From Rhizophlyctis rosea (taxonomy: Eukaryota > Chytridiomycota > Chytridiomycetes > Rhizophlyctidales > Rhizophlyctidaceae), in the NCBI GenBank assembly GCA_027596075.1, contig JADGJC010000053.1, positions 64,175 through 128,174 on the forward strand: a stretch of DNA of 64,000 bases, given 5' to 3'. Made by a program: the position numbers and the translations under genes. Of the stretch, positions 36,101 to 46,570 are shown piece after piece (position 1 is the stretch's first letter; each line of letters begins with the position of its first letter). Below the pieces are notes generated by a model. It worked only from the letters and a program-made list of their open reading frames with translations, did no database searches and was not told the DNA's origin.

Positions 36101-38031
36101 AACTTTGCAATACTTGCTTCGGAAAATGGGGGTCCCTCCACGAAAAGTTTTTTTTTGACTGTGATACTTCGATGGTCAGCCGCTGCGAATGACCGGGTCG
36201 TGCTCCGACCGGTTACCTTCATTCATTCTTCAGTATGATATGTGAGAATGCAGCTTCCTGTTGTAAAGTAGCACGCGCTAATATGGCATACCAATTGCTT
36301 CGCCGATCCGGCGTCCGAGAGCAACAATTCGAAGTGATTAGGAAACTCTTCATTTTTGTTGCAAGTTCCGTATCGCGGGCGGTTGCTGCTGAAATAAGAG
36401 GGGCGGATAACAATCGCATCAAGCCCGTTCAGGAACCAAGTCAGCTTGAAACTCATTCAAAGCCTCACGACTCGGGTGAAAACAAGTTAGTATGGCATAG
36501 GACGGTTGAAGGACGTCAGGTGCTGGTGATGAATATCATGACCTCTTTTTGCGCGGTCTATTACGATCCACCGTTGACATGTCGTGATGTATGTCCATGT
36601 TGCAGAGAAGAAGAAAAAACAAGTGTGCGCCAGAGAAGCGCCTAAACCGCATGTCTGAGTCCATGTCAGATTTCGGAGGGCGATTTTTGATTCTGGTTTG
36701 GCATAGTTTTACATATCACCGAGGTCGCCGTTCGAGGTCAAGAGGTTCATTTCGGCCATCTCAGGAGCTTGCTGAAGTCGTGGCAACCTTGTCATTCAAT
36801 GATACATGCCGACGCAAAATTACTCGCATCGCGTTCGGAAATGCACAATAGCTGAGGAAGGAAGAACATTTGCATGTTCACTATGCAATAAATTTAGACG
36901 TTGTTCCGTCGCTTTTTTACACCATGGCAAGCAACGTACAATGGCCGAGGTTGTCCGCGATTGAGTCTGCTGAGAGCCAGTTGGAGCGCCCTTAGGGTAC
37001 CAAAATCATGTCATCCCGTGTTGCATAGTAGCTCAAGGTAGCGGTTCCACCCTCGATGCTATGATTAAGAGAGGCGAGAGTCAACTTCGGACTTTTTTTG
37101 GTTGCCAACGGTCTTGTCACCTGGCGAATTTGAGACATCAAAAGTCATTCGATGCGCTCTGAGCGAACATTGTAAAATTCAATGAGAATCATTGCAGCAT
37201 AAGAAGACTTTCCATCGACTGTTCATGCATGCTCATTTTCCTTGTGTTTCTGGGTATTTCCATATGACGCAAAACGCTTTGAAGACCCGGAAGGACTAAA
37301 TGTGGGTGGACAGTGGGGAGAGCACGGACGGGAAGTTGTGCCCATGTGGAGATATTTGTGGACTGATGATGCAAAGAAAGTCGAACCAGGCCGTAAGGTT
37401 TATGTATGATAATCAACCGGGATGTGTCACGAGTTCGCGTACAGAGATAGTGGTCGATCTACAGCTATTTTCACTTGAAACGGACAGTCCAAGAGAATTC
37501 AAATTCGGCAACAGATTCCGTTGCAATGCTTAATCGTTGCATGTCTTGAAATTGACTTGAGCCATCCCTCATGCTGTCTGAGCAATGCAAAACAAACCAT
37601 CGCAGTCATGACCAGTATGACTTTTTGTATGCACTGGCCGGGTGAGGTTCGGATAGAAGTAGATGGAATAGCGAAGAATGAACTTCTGTGCCAACCGGTA
37701 GTGGGACCCGGATAGGACCCTCGTGTCGAGCGTCGAGTCACTCTGGCCACTGTGGAGTGTGGCCACGTGACTGGAAGGGTCTTACACAGTCGGAGGCGGA
37801 ACGCGGAACCGGAGCCAGGGCCAAGCCATGCTGAAAGCGAAGTCAGAATTGCCGCTTGGCTCAACCGTCAACTCTCTTTTGCCGCTTGCCCTCCAGTGAC
37901 TGCACCCAGTCAAGTTTCTCCTCCTCGCTGCGCTGGTACCGAATCGCGCAGTGATTGCACAGGCACTGTGTGGGCTGTGTGCTTCGCAAGCGTTCTTATG
38001 CTTTCTACAGGCACACACAGATCTTCAGTCA
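33116..38031. other. Gene-poor region upstream of the rvt-like gene
   Basis: About 5 kb in which I find no supported gene. A plus-strand frame at 36235-36645 (136 codons) has no recognisable motif. Parts near 33690-33970 and 36100-36200 resemble 31730-31990 weakly at both DNA and conceptual-peptide level, suggesting eroded repeats. The last 300 bp should contain the promoter of the following gene. Confidence 0.5.
37736..37772. repeat. Inverted repeat upstream of the rvt-like gene
   Basis: AGTCAC-TC-TGGCCAC (37736-37750) pairs with GTGGCCA-C-GTGACT (37759-37772) around an 8-nt loop. It lies about 370 bp before the ATG and could be a palindromic factor-binding site or a small hairpin. Confidence 0.6.
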
Positions 38032-38039
38032 TATAAATA
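38032..38039 (+). promoter_or_regulatory. TATA box candidate for the rvt-like gene
   Basis: TATAAATA lies about 100 bp upstream of the ATG at 38138, a plausible core-promoter distance. It is inferred from sequence and spacing only. Confidence 0.45.
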
Positions 38040-38137
38040 CTCAGCGGGTTCGCTACGTCAACTCGCTATCAACAAAACTTTTGACTACATTGTGCACCCC
38101 TACCTACCCTCACTTTTCCACCTGATACTTGCGCAAA

Positions 38138-40997
38138 ATGTCTCGCAGCAACCTCCCGGCCGACCATGAGGCCTTCTACACCATGACCCGTCTCAAACTC
38201 CACCGCTTCGGAGTCCAAAAAACGAAAACAGACTCCATATACGCCGAAACACTCACAAAAGCCTCTACCGCCTCCTCCCTCCTCCGGAAAGCAGAAGCCC
38301 TCCTTAATGGATGGGAAGCCTCCGTAAGCGATGACCCTCCCAACGACCAACGTGACAGGGAAATCAAAAGTATCCGTTCCTTCCTCTACCAAGCGGGCAC
38401 CAACCCTTGCACGACTGACAGCATCCTCAACCAAGTGTGCGGACGGTTGACGAACGAGCTGGAAAGGCGGAAGAACAAGACGGAGTATAACCACTTGTTT
38501 GGGATGATTCTGTCGCAATGGTTGGAGAATCAGACTAAGACGGAGAAGGGAGGGACGGCTGATGCTTGGGTGGCTGTTGATAATGATGGGGACGATGGTG
38601 GGCCGCAAATGCTGGAAGGCATGGAAACGATGGAAACGCCGACGGATGCAGAAAACGAAACTAGTGCCACGCTGCAAAGCATCATCTTTGAGAAGTCTCC
38701 AATTGACGAAGCGGCGTTGGAGTCGTTCGTCACTGAGCAGCTGTTTGCTTTCGAGGACGCAGCTGAGAAGAAGATGTTTGAGGGGGTCCAGAAGGCTGTT
38801 GCGGAGTTTGGGGCCAACTTGGTGAAGCGGAGGGTCTCTGCGGCAGAAGTCAGGGCGTCAATGGAAGCATTGCTTTCCTCGGATCTGTTGAGTGCTGGCC
38901 GACAAGCCGCTGTCCGGAAACTCACATCGGATGATAGTGCGGTTGATGAGTTGGCTACCAGTCTGACACTGATGATTGCTGACTTGGATGATTGGAACTG
39001 GGCACCGGAGGGTGTGAGAGGCGTCTTCCGTCGTCAAGTCTCCGGACGGTACCGCTGCTTTTACGAGTAAGTTTACACCCTTTGCGTTTGACTTCCTAAT
39101 TTATTCTCATAATGATTAACTCTTATCCCCCCTTCCCATTAACAGTGAAGACCTCGTAACAGCTATCTTCCTCCAACACGTCGGCGCCCAATGGTCCGTC
39201 TTCCTCCGCCAACAACTCCTTACAATCCAAAACACAATCGTCTGGCACCGCCCAAAACCCGGGCACGAAGTCGACACCTCAAGCATAGCCCACCACCGCA
39301 CACAAATCCAACGAGAATACTACCTCAACGGTTTGCCCACCTCCATCGAGTCTCAGTCCTTCTCCTACGATGACGATAACGACTCGACAACGGAGAAGAA
39401 GACCTCCCCGGTTGAAGCGAAACAACGCCTCATGTACCTCGTCAATGTCGAAGCGCAACTCCACAAATACCTCTACCCCGATACGCCATTCACGGTTGTC
39501 CGCACAGACCTAGCTTGGTTTGGTCCCTCAATCTCCCACGAATCCATCACTATCCTCCTGAAACGCCTCGGCGTCCCGCAACAATGGTTAACCTTCTTCG
39601 CTAAGTTCCTCGCCGTGCCCGTGTTCTACGCTCCCAACCAACCCATCCGCGTCCGCAAACGGGGGGTACCAATCTCCCATTCCCTATCCTTCCTCTTCGC
39701 CGAACTCATCCTAGCGGGTCTTGACCTCCACGTGTGGAGAAAGACAGGGATCTTCAATTACCGCAACCACGATGATTTTTGGTTCTTCGATAAGGAGGAA
39801 GCGAAGGTTGTTGATGCGTGGAAAATCATGAGGGAGTATGCAGAGCTGTTTGGGTTGAGGTTCAATGAGGAGAAGAGTGGGAGTACGAAAGTCTTTGCTG
39901 GTGCGAAGGAAGGGGAACGTGTTGGTGGGGATGGATCCTTGCCGCAAGGGGCGGTACAGTGGGGATTCTTGACGTTGGATTCGAACGCGCAATTCACTAT
40001 CACACCTTCGAACCTGGACCCGTTCATCAAGGAAATGAAGGAAAACCTCCTCTGCGCCCCCTCAGTCCTCCACTGGGTAACACTCTACAACAAATACACC
40101 CGTTTCTTCCTCCGTAATGGTGGCCTCCATTGTGCTCGCGTATGCACAAAAGACCACATCCGACGCCTTATCTCCGTTCTTCGCGACGTACACCTGAAAG
40201 TCTTTGACTCACATGCTGGAAACGCCGTCCAAGCCCTCTACGACCGGATCCGACGCGACTTTCCCCGTTTCGCCGTCAAGGACTCCGACGCGATGGAGGG
40301 GTGGGTGTATTGGCCTGTTACTGCTGGTGGGTTGGGGATGGTGAATGTGTGGATTGAGTGTTTAGCTGTCGAGACTGGGTTTGGTGACGAGGAGGATGAT
40401 GAAGGGCGGGTTGCGAAGACGTTTGAGTGGATGAAGGTGGACGATAGGGAGGCATATGAGGGGATGCAGAAACAGGTGGAGGAGATGAAAGCGCAGGCGA
40501 TTGTGAGGCGGGAGAGGGTGCATGGGGATTTGGGAGTTTTGTTTAGGTATAGTCCGGGGGGAGTGAAGGCTCGGTGGGTCCGAGGTAGTGAGGAGACTGA
40601 GTGGAAGGACTTGACCCTCGTGTCGTGGAAAGAATTCTCCTCCGACCGCGAAACTCAATTCGCCCGCTGGGGATCACGATACAACACACTTCTCGAAACC
40701 ATCGACCCCGAAGGTCCTGAAATCAACGACTCCCTCCTGCTCCGAATCAACCAGTTCCGGAAATCCGACGCAGCATTAAAACCTAAGAAGTCGAAATCTT
40801 CTGGGCGGGGAAGCTATGTGCCGGACGTGGTACCGGATGTTGAGGCGTACGAAGTGGATTATGGGACGGGATGGCTTGTTGGGTTTTATGGAGAGGATAT
40901 GTGTAATGTTGTTGGGGGCATGGAGTTTATGGATCCGGAGAGTTTGCCGTTGGGGTTGATTAGTATGATGAGGAGTGCTAGGGTTAAGTTTGATTGA
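38138..40997 (+). CDS. rvt-like reverse transcriptase domain protein (single-copy type)
   Basis: Two exons, 38138-39066 and 39146-40997, joined over a 79-bp intron, give 926 aa. The C-terminal two thirds carry reverse transcriptase motifs: A with VVRTDLAWFGPSI (D431), B with RKRGVPISHSLSFLFAEL, and C with NHDDFWFF (D519, D520). It continues NEEKSGSTKVF and a conserved QWGFLTLD segment. The HDD-F/L-WFW signature and flanking blocks fit the fungal rvt family, reverse transcriptase-related genes kept as host genes and not as transposons. I see no endonuclease, integrase, LTR or poly-A tail. The N-terminal 300 residues are helical and acidic and unknown to me. The catalytic aspartates are intact, so polymerase activity is plausible. 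A TATA box lies about 100 bp upstream. The exact family assignment is from memory of motifs. Confidence 0.85.
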
Positions 40998-43596
40998 TAA
41001 AGGGTAAGGTATTGGGGAGAGGGGTATACCCGGGGGTTTTGATGGATGGAAGAAGCTTTTGTGCAGTATGTATATATACCAATATGATGGGACTATACGT
41101 TTATAAATGAATTCTCTGCTTGTGTCTGTATTGTGGATGCGTGAGGCTGTCATTTTATCTGCTGTCTTTGTGGCTGTGAATGACGTTTGGACACTTTTGG
41201 ACAGGCCACTGATCACTTTTTTGATTTATATGTTTGCACCGCCTGTCTGTCTCATTGAGCATTTCTGGGAAGCTGCTGGTCACTCCTCGATCCGCATGCA
41301 AAGGACAACAGCGTTTGGTGAAGTTGATGGCAGCGTTAGGTCATTCCATTCTGGTGCGCTGCTAGGAAAGGCAACAATTAGTGTGGCTGGTGTTTTATAG
41401 AACGCGGCGTTTCTTTTTCTTTGTCCCTGATTTATTCGGATGGATGAAGCTGCAGACTGATCAAGATGGTTCGGGATGTGCGAAAGAGTCAAGCTCACCA
41501 AACCGCTAATTGCTCGGATGTCGTTACTTTTAGCGCATACTCTAGATGACTTCACGGATCTAACTTCTGATACCTCTGAGCATGTCGAAATGCGACATCC
41601 TTCGCCCTTGCACCATTGTAGGATGTCTTGTAACTATCAGAGACTTGCCAGCTGGTTACAACTTTGGATACCACCGGTACCGAACTGGTGTGCTGCAGAA
41701 TGATGGATAGATGTGGCGATGCAACTTAGGTCATGTCCAAGGTCGATATTAGGTTGGTTGATCGTTGGACCTGTACTGGTACATGTGTATATTCCTTTTT
41801 CTGGAAGGCACTCTACCGGCCCTGGTGGCTTTCCGTGGGTGTAAGTCAATGGCCGTTTTCTTAGAAGTCATATGGTTTCCCATCGATGGCAGCTGTAAGC
41901 GGAACTTTTGTAAAATCAATTCAATCAGTGGTGTAGGAATCAACCGAAGTTCCGTTACTCGGATGCCATTGTGGTACGATGTGAAGTTTCTTTTTCCCTG
42001 GCGTGCACATGTGAACCAATCCTGTAATTTGTGACTTCGATGACCAGGCGGCAGTTAAGCTACTTCAATCGCATCCCGAATGGAAAAAGAAAGTATTGGA
42101 AGTTCATTTCACTATCATCCGTGGGCCTTTCAGGAGTAGAGGTTGGTTGACAGTGTGCGATAGACCGATCTCATTTTCCCTCCTCGAGTCCATAACTCCT
42201 TTATTTCCATTGTAGATGTCAACTTTGTGATCGCCAAAGACTTGGTCTCAGATGTGTTCATAGTTGTCATCCACAGTCCCGCTGCCCGTTTCAAAGTAAA
42301 GACGAAATGCAATGGGCCAATGAACATCTCCATCCTATTTACTCGTGATGTATCGCTGTATCAAAGGTTTGTGAGCTAGACTTGGAAGATGATGGAGACC
42401 AATCTGGGGAGGAGAATATGATTGTTGATTCCTTTCCAAGGGTTATCCAATCAGCCCAGTACGATCGGCACGCTGCCGGGCTTTGGAGCCCGCTTCCCTC
42501 CGTGTCGATGGCAGCCAATCCGATTGGAGGTCGCTGGTGTATCCTGTTGTTGCTGTGACTGTGTAATGGACATGTGAGATCAACAAAAAAGAGGCTGACG
42601 AGCAAAACGACGAGATTGACGAGCAGCATGTTGTGAAGGTATGCTGACCGCCGAGGTGTTCTTGATCATGCACACTTGCCACATGTAGGGTTTGAGGGTC
42701 CAGGTCCACATAACATTGACGATCATACTGTCGCTTTCGCTCGTACGGTGCTGCATATGATACTCAGAGATGCAATCCGCAACCCTCAAGACATCTTATC
42801 ATGAAACATAGACGCTTAAAAAATATCCAGCTTCCATGGACCGCAGCAGGATGTTGTGATTCAACATGACTGTTGAATTAGCCGTCTCGGCTTCTTGTAC
42901 ATCTTTTCTGCGAGTGCAAATATATGTTCTTACGAAAATATGGTTATGTTGCACTGATTCCATTTTGCGTCAGTCTGTATCTTCATCCAAGTGTGCTCTC
43001 TAACCGTCATGAATTTCTCCGATGTGTGCCATCGATCGCCAAAGCTATCAAATCGAAATAGTGCCCTGAGTCGTCATTTTCCCTTAGGCTACCTCGCAAT
43101 CGAGCATCTGCCGCCAGGACCATCAGGCGTAACCTGTTTCGCGTGAAGTAGATTCCGATAGCGATTGCCCGAAATTCGGACACCTGGCAATCTCCAACTG
43201 ACATCAGCTTCTTTTGCGGACCAATTTGTATAATTACACACTGCTGATGATACTTCCGCCTCCCCAAGAGCCATCCAACATAGATCCAAATTGGCTTTAT
43301 TATTACTTGCTCAATTGACCTTTTGATGCCAATGTTCAGATGCTCCAAGGAGCGAATGATTTACTTTATACCCGCTCTTGCCTTTCGCAAGGCATACATG
43401 CAAAAAGGAATATAACAGCCGAAATATTCCACGATTCGGCAATGCGAACATGGAGATTGAAGAAAGGATGGGTTATATTACGGGTTCCTTCATTCAGACC
43501 AGCAGATGTATTGGAAACCGGAAAATACAAGTAGATCAATCGACATCAGGCTTTGAACTACATCGACCTATCGCAGCACCCCTACGACCCTCCTCC
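40998..43596. other. Intergenic, no supported gene
   Basis: About 2.6 kb. A plus frame at 41107-41400 and a minus frame at 42629-42339 with a hydrophobic start (MLLVNLVVLLVSLFFVDL) were considered; the second could be a small secreted protein but has nothing else in its favour. No repeats or RNA genes are recognised. Confidence 0.5.
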
Positions 43597-43917
43597 CTAG
43601 TGGCATGCAGCCATGCATGCATTGTAACAAGTAGAGCTAAATGTGTACTGGTAAACACACTGCGCAGAGCACTTGCTGTAACAAGCGGGGTTTTGCGTAG
43701 GGACTGGACTGGGCACCGTGGTGGTAGTGGTCTTGGTGGTGGTGTAGGTAACTGTACCGGGAGGGCACTTGGCGAGACAGGCATTGAAGCAGGACATGCT
43801 AAAGCCCTCGTTGGAGGCACAAGAAATCCCGCAGTTGGTTTGGCAAGTTTGGGTTTGAGCCGTCACCAAGTTGGTAGTGGTAGCGAGGAGGGCGAGGAAG
43901 GTGGATTTGAAGTGCAT
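43597..43917 (-). CDS. Small secreted Cys-rich protein, copy A
   Basis: 106 aa from ATG 43917 (an upstream in-frame ATG at 43953 would put 12 Pro-rich residues before the signal peptide, so the internal ATG is preferred). The signal peptide is MHFKSTFLALLATTTNLVTA, with likely cleavage at AQ. The mature part has two Cys modules: CQTNCGISCASNEGFSMSC then CFNAC...C, and CYSKCSAQCVYQYTFSSTC with CYNACMAAC. They are separated by a Thr/Val/Pro linker that is probably O-glycosylated. Each module has about six Cys, suggesting three disulfides. It is homologous to the 45438-45752 gene. It is probably secreted or wall-bound; effector, adhesin and structural roles are all open. No family name is known to me. 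Confidence 0.85.
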   Translation of the reverse strand: MHFKSTFLALLATTTNLVTAQTQTCQTNCGISCASNEGFSMSCFNACLAKCPPGTVTYTTTKTTTTTVPSPVPTQNPACYSKCSAQCVYQYTFSSTCYNACMAACH

Positions 43918-44030
43918 CGTTGCGGGAGGTGGGCTGGGGTGGGGTTGTTTCAATGAACTTTGCGGCGGACGTGCAAAGGGAGATTTCAGAAGATTGATGA
44001 AAGGAGCAGACAGGGTTAGGCGGGCTTCCT

Positions 44031-44038
44031 ATTTATAC
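44031..44038 (-). promoter_or_regulatory. TATA box, secreted protein copy A
   Basis: The minus strand reads TATAAATAGGAAG, about 115 bp upstream of the start codon. The paralogue has the same element at a similar distance, which supports its function. Confidence 0.65.
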
Positions 44039-44317
44039 ACTTTGCTTCCGTTAGCCTGGCGTTGTCGTTGGACTTCAACAGCAGCATACAAATCTCATCG
44101 CGGGCAAGTAACTACCCCATCCAAGCCTTACACCACGCGAAGTGTGGAAGCATTGGGAATTTACGAACATTCCCCAAGAATTGTGGTTGAGAACACAATG
44201 GAACCCGAACACCAATCAAGCACATGTAAGCGCATTGTGTTGGAAAGGAATCAGTTCGCTTTGAGATAACGAAAGGAACTTGTAAGCAAGCAGGACTAGT
44301 CTTTGGAGTGGGATGTT

Positions 44318-44370
44318 TGTGATTCTGTGGCACCACGCGGCTCGGTGGACGGTGACCCCACTCCGGACCG
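44318..44370. repeat. Conserved upstream block, copy A
   Basis: TGTGATTCTGTGGCACCACG and the following G/C-rich bases match 46147-46197. The block lies about 401 bp upstream of the copy A start, and about 395 bp in copy B. Confidence 0.75.
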
Positions 44371-45437
44371 CAACTGCTGTCTCCGAGACTCCGGATATGC
44401 GAACACCAACAGGACAGCATTTGACGAATGGAGAAGCAATTATGGAAGCGCATGGCTGTAGTAGTGCTGGACACAGCACCCAGAAATGGGGCATCTTGGC
44501 GACTTGGCGAAGCATGATGAAGATCGGCTTGTGGTGCACCCCCTGCAGACCAGCAGCACGAAATCTGTGCTGAGAGGGGTTTGGGAAGGGAGCGAGGCTG
44601 GTCAGTGATCAGCGGGTTAGAAGCTAATTACAATCAATGGGTCGCTGTCTTTGCGTGAAGTCCATCGATCGAGCACAGCATTGGTCCACGAGTCATACGG
44701 ACTGGAAGATCTCTTTGACTGGGTCCGATGAGGAGCAGCAATCGGCATGACTTGAGAGCTTTCAGGCGCATCCTGACGCACTCTCCGGGTTTCGCCATTG
44801 AGATGTTGACTATGCGATACGCCTGCAAATACGGACAGATGGGAAGTTGAGGTGGCCCAGGATAACAAACTAGCTTGATAGCTGCCTGGCTACCACAGCT
44901 AAGCTCGCTTGCGCTGACACTCTTGCATATCTGAACCAAAACTGGATATCTTTGTGGTCAGTAGAAATCATGAGGGACAATAGATGCCACCAGGTAGGAC
45001 TGTAAACTTCGAAAGCGGAAACGCTAAGGAAGTTCAGGCACTTTTCGGCTTCGTCGCTCTTTCTGGCCTGTGTGCACCGCCGCGCTCGACTTGCGCTCCT
45101 CGGCAAGCAGCAGAACCAGCAAGATAGTAGCGCTCACTATGCATGTTCGGGCGCTAGCAATGAATCATTGCATGGGCCAGCCTCTGAGATGGCCTTCCTG
45201 TTTTGACCGCTGTCATCAAGTTGGCCACCTGAAAGAATGGATTATTTCAGAAGCCTGTCGCTGCATCTCTTTCTCCATCCAAAAGGCAAACATGACAGAA
45301 GCGGCTTGTATGAAGGGGCTGATGCAGATCCTGCTGCATAATTTTATTACATAAATTGACAACTTAGCTAAACCATAGACTATATGATTACATAGACAAT
45401 CGGCAACACTCTTGCGAATTCCCGACCACACCCCTCC
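44371..45437. other. Spacer between the two secreted-protein genes
   Basis: No supported gene. Frames on the minus strand overlap one another and have no motifs. This is the distal upstream region of copy A and the downstream region of copy B. Confidence 0.55.
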
Positions 45438-45752
45438 TTAGGTGCAGGAAGCCAAGCAAGCGTTGTAGCAAGAGGTGCTGAAAGAGTACTGGTAGTAGCA
45501 CTGTGCGCTGCACTTGCTGTAGCAAGCAGCACTCTTAGTGGGCTGGGGGCTAGGCGCGACGGTAATCGTGGTGGTTGTGGTGACAACGGGCACGGTGGTG
45601 GCGGGGCATTGAGCGAGACAGGCGTTGTAGCAGGAGGTGCTGAAGCTGTATTGGTAGTAGCATTGGGCGCTGCACTTTTGTTGGCAGGTTTGAGTTTGGG
45701 CGGCGACCGCGGTGGCGGCAAGGACGGCCAGGAGGGTGGATTGGAGTTGCAT
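45438..45752 (-). CDS. Small secreted Cys-rich protein, copy B
   Basis: 104 aa with signal peptide MQLQSTLLAVLAATAVAA. The two Cys modules are nearly identical to each other: CQQKCSAQCYYQYSFSTSC and CYSKCSAQCYYQYSFSTSC, each followed by CYNACLAxC. The linker is Thr/Val/Pro-rich. The internal repeat is much better preserved than in copy A, whose first module has diverged. Small size, signal peptide, paired disulfide-rich modules and Thr linker suggest an extracellular protein. Aromatic YYQYSF blocks between the Cys could mediate wall or carbohydrate contacts, but that is inference. It lies head to tail with copy A, 1.5 kb away. Confidence 0.88.
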   Translation of the reverse strand: MQLQSTLLAVLAATAVAAQTQTCQQKCSAQCYYQYSFSTSCYNACLAQCPATTVPVVTTTTTITVAPSPQPTKSAACYSKCSAQCYYQYSFSTSCYNACLASCT

Positions 45753-45867
45753 TGTAAGCGTTTGGGTTGGCGGTAAGGCGGGGGAACTTGACGGTAGAGA
45801 TGAGATGCTTCTTCGGAATCTGATGAAGGGATCTAAAGGAGAAGGTCAGTTGAGCATGATAGGGTCC

Positions 45868-45877
45868 CTATTTATAG
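45868..45877 (-). promoter_or_regulatory. TATA box, secreted protein copy B
   Basis: The minus strand reads CTATAAATAG about 116-125 bp upstream of the start. Between it and the ATG, TTCGGAATCTGATGAAGGGA resembles the matching region of copy A. Confidence 0.65.
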
Positions 45878-46146
45878 AGTTGTTACTTCCGCCAGACGAC
45901 CGTGGAAAAACTACGCGACAACGTTCTACCGGTATCCCACCCCCACGGCGCCACAGAGCTGCTGTGCTCAACACGAGGCGATACATCGACATCAACATCC
46001 CCAATGTCTGTGTGGACAAGAGCACTAGAACACATTTTTACATGCCGCATGGGTGAACCGGATGGCCAGCCACGTTGCGTTCGAGAGGATGGTCGGGACG
46101 CAGTAACCATATCTGAATATCTGCATGTAACTTAAGCAAGCATCTG

Positions 46147-46197
46147 TGTGATTTTGTGGCACCAACGCGTCTCGATGGACTCGCTCCGCCCTGACCG
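46147..46197. repeat. Conserved upstream block, copy B
   Basis: TGTGATTTTGTGGCACCAAC and the following bases match 44318-44370. It is the counterpart of the copy A block and shows that the duplication included at least 400 bp of upstream sequence. Confidence 0.75.
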
Positions 46198-46570
46198 AAA
46201 CTGAGCCCTTCAAGGTCCGAATGAGCTTGTTGCATGCGGCGCGGCCTAATATTTAGCAGATTGGGCAATATGACGGAACGCACATGTACGAAGTAGAGGT
46301 CACACCATGTTGCATCTCATACTCAGTCAGACGAGCAACGGGATGTGGCGCGCCATGTGGAGGGAAAATGGAGGTAAGGATAACGGTTTGCCTGCTTCTA
46401 ACGTCCTCCAATTGATATGAGATGAAATGGCAATGATATTCAGTGAAGTACAAACAGTTACAATACATTGGATAAGATGAGATACATATGAAATTACTTA
46501 ACAATAAAATGTCGGACCGTCACGAGAACGTATTGATGCTGACTTCTGGATCCAACAGAGCGCAAAGGGC

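Noticed and set aside
41107..41400. 97-codon plus frame with hydrophobic stretches after the rvt-like gene
   Set aside because: It starts about 110 bp past the stop, lacks motifs and is within chance length for this base composition.
42339..42629. Minus frame with a signal-peptide-like start
   Set aside because: Only the hydrophobic start supports it. The rest has no Cys pattern or motif, and no paralogue is seen.
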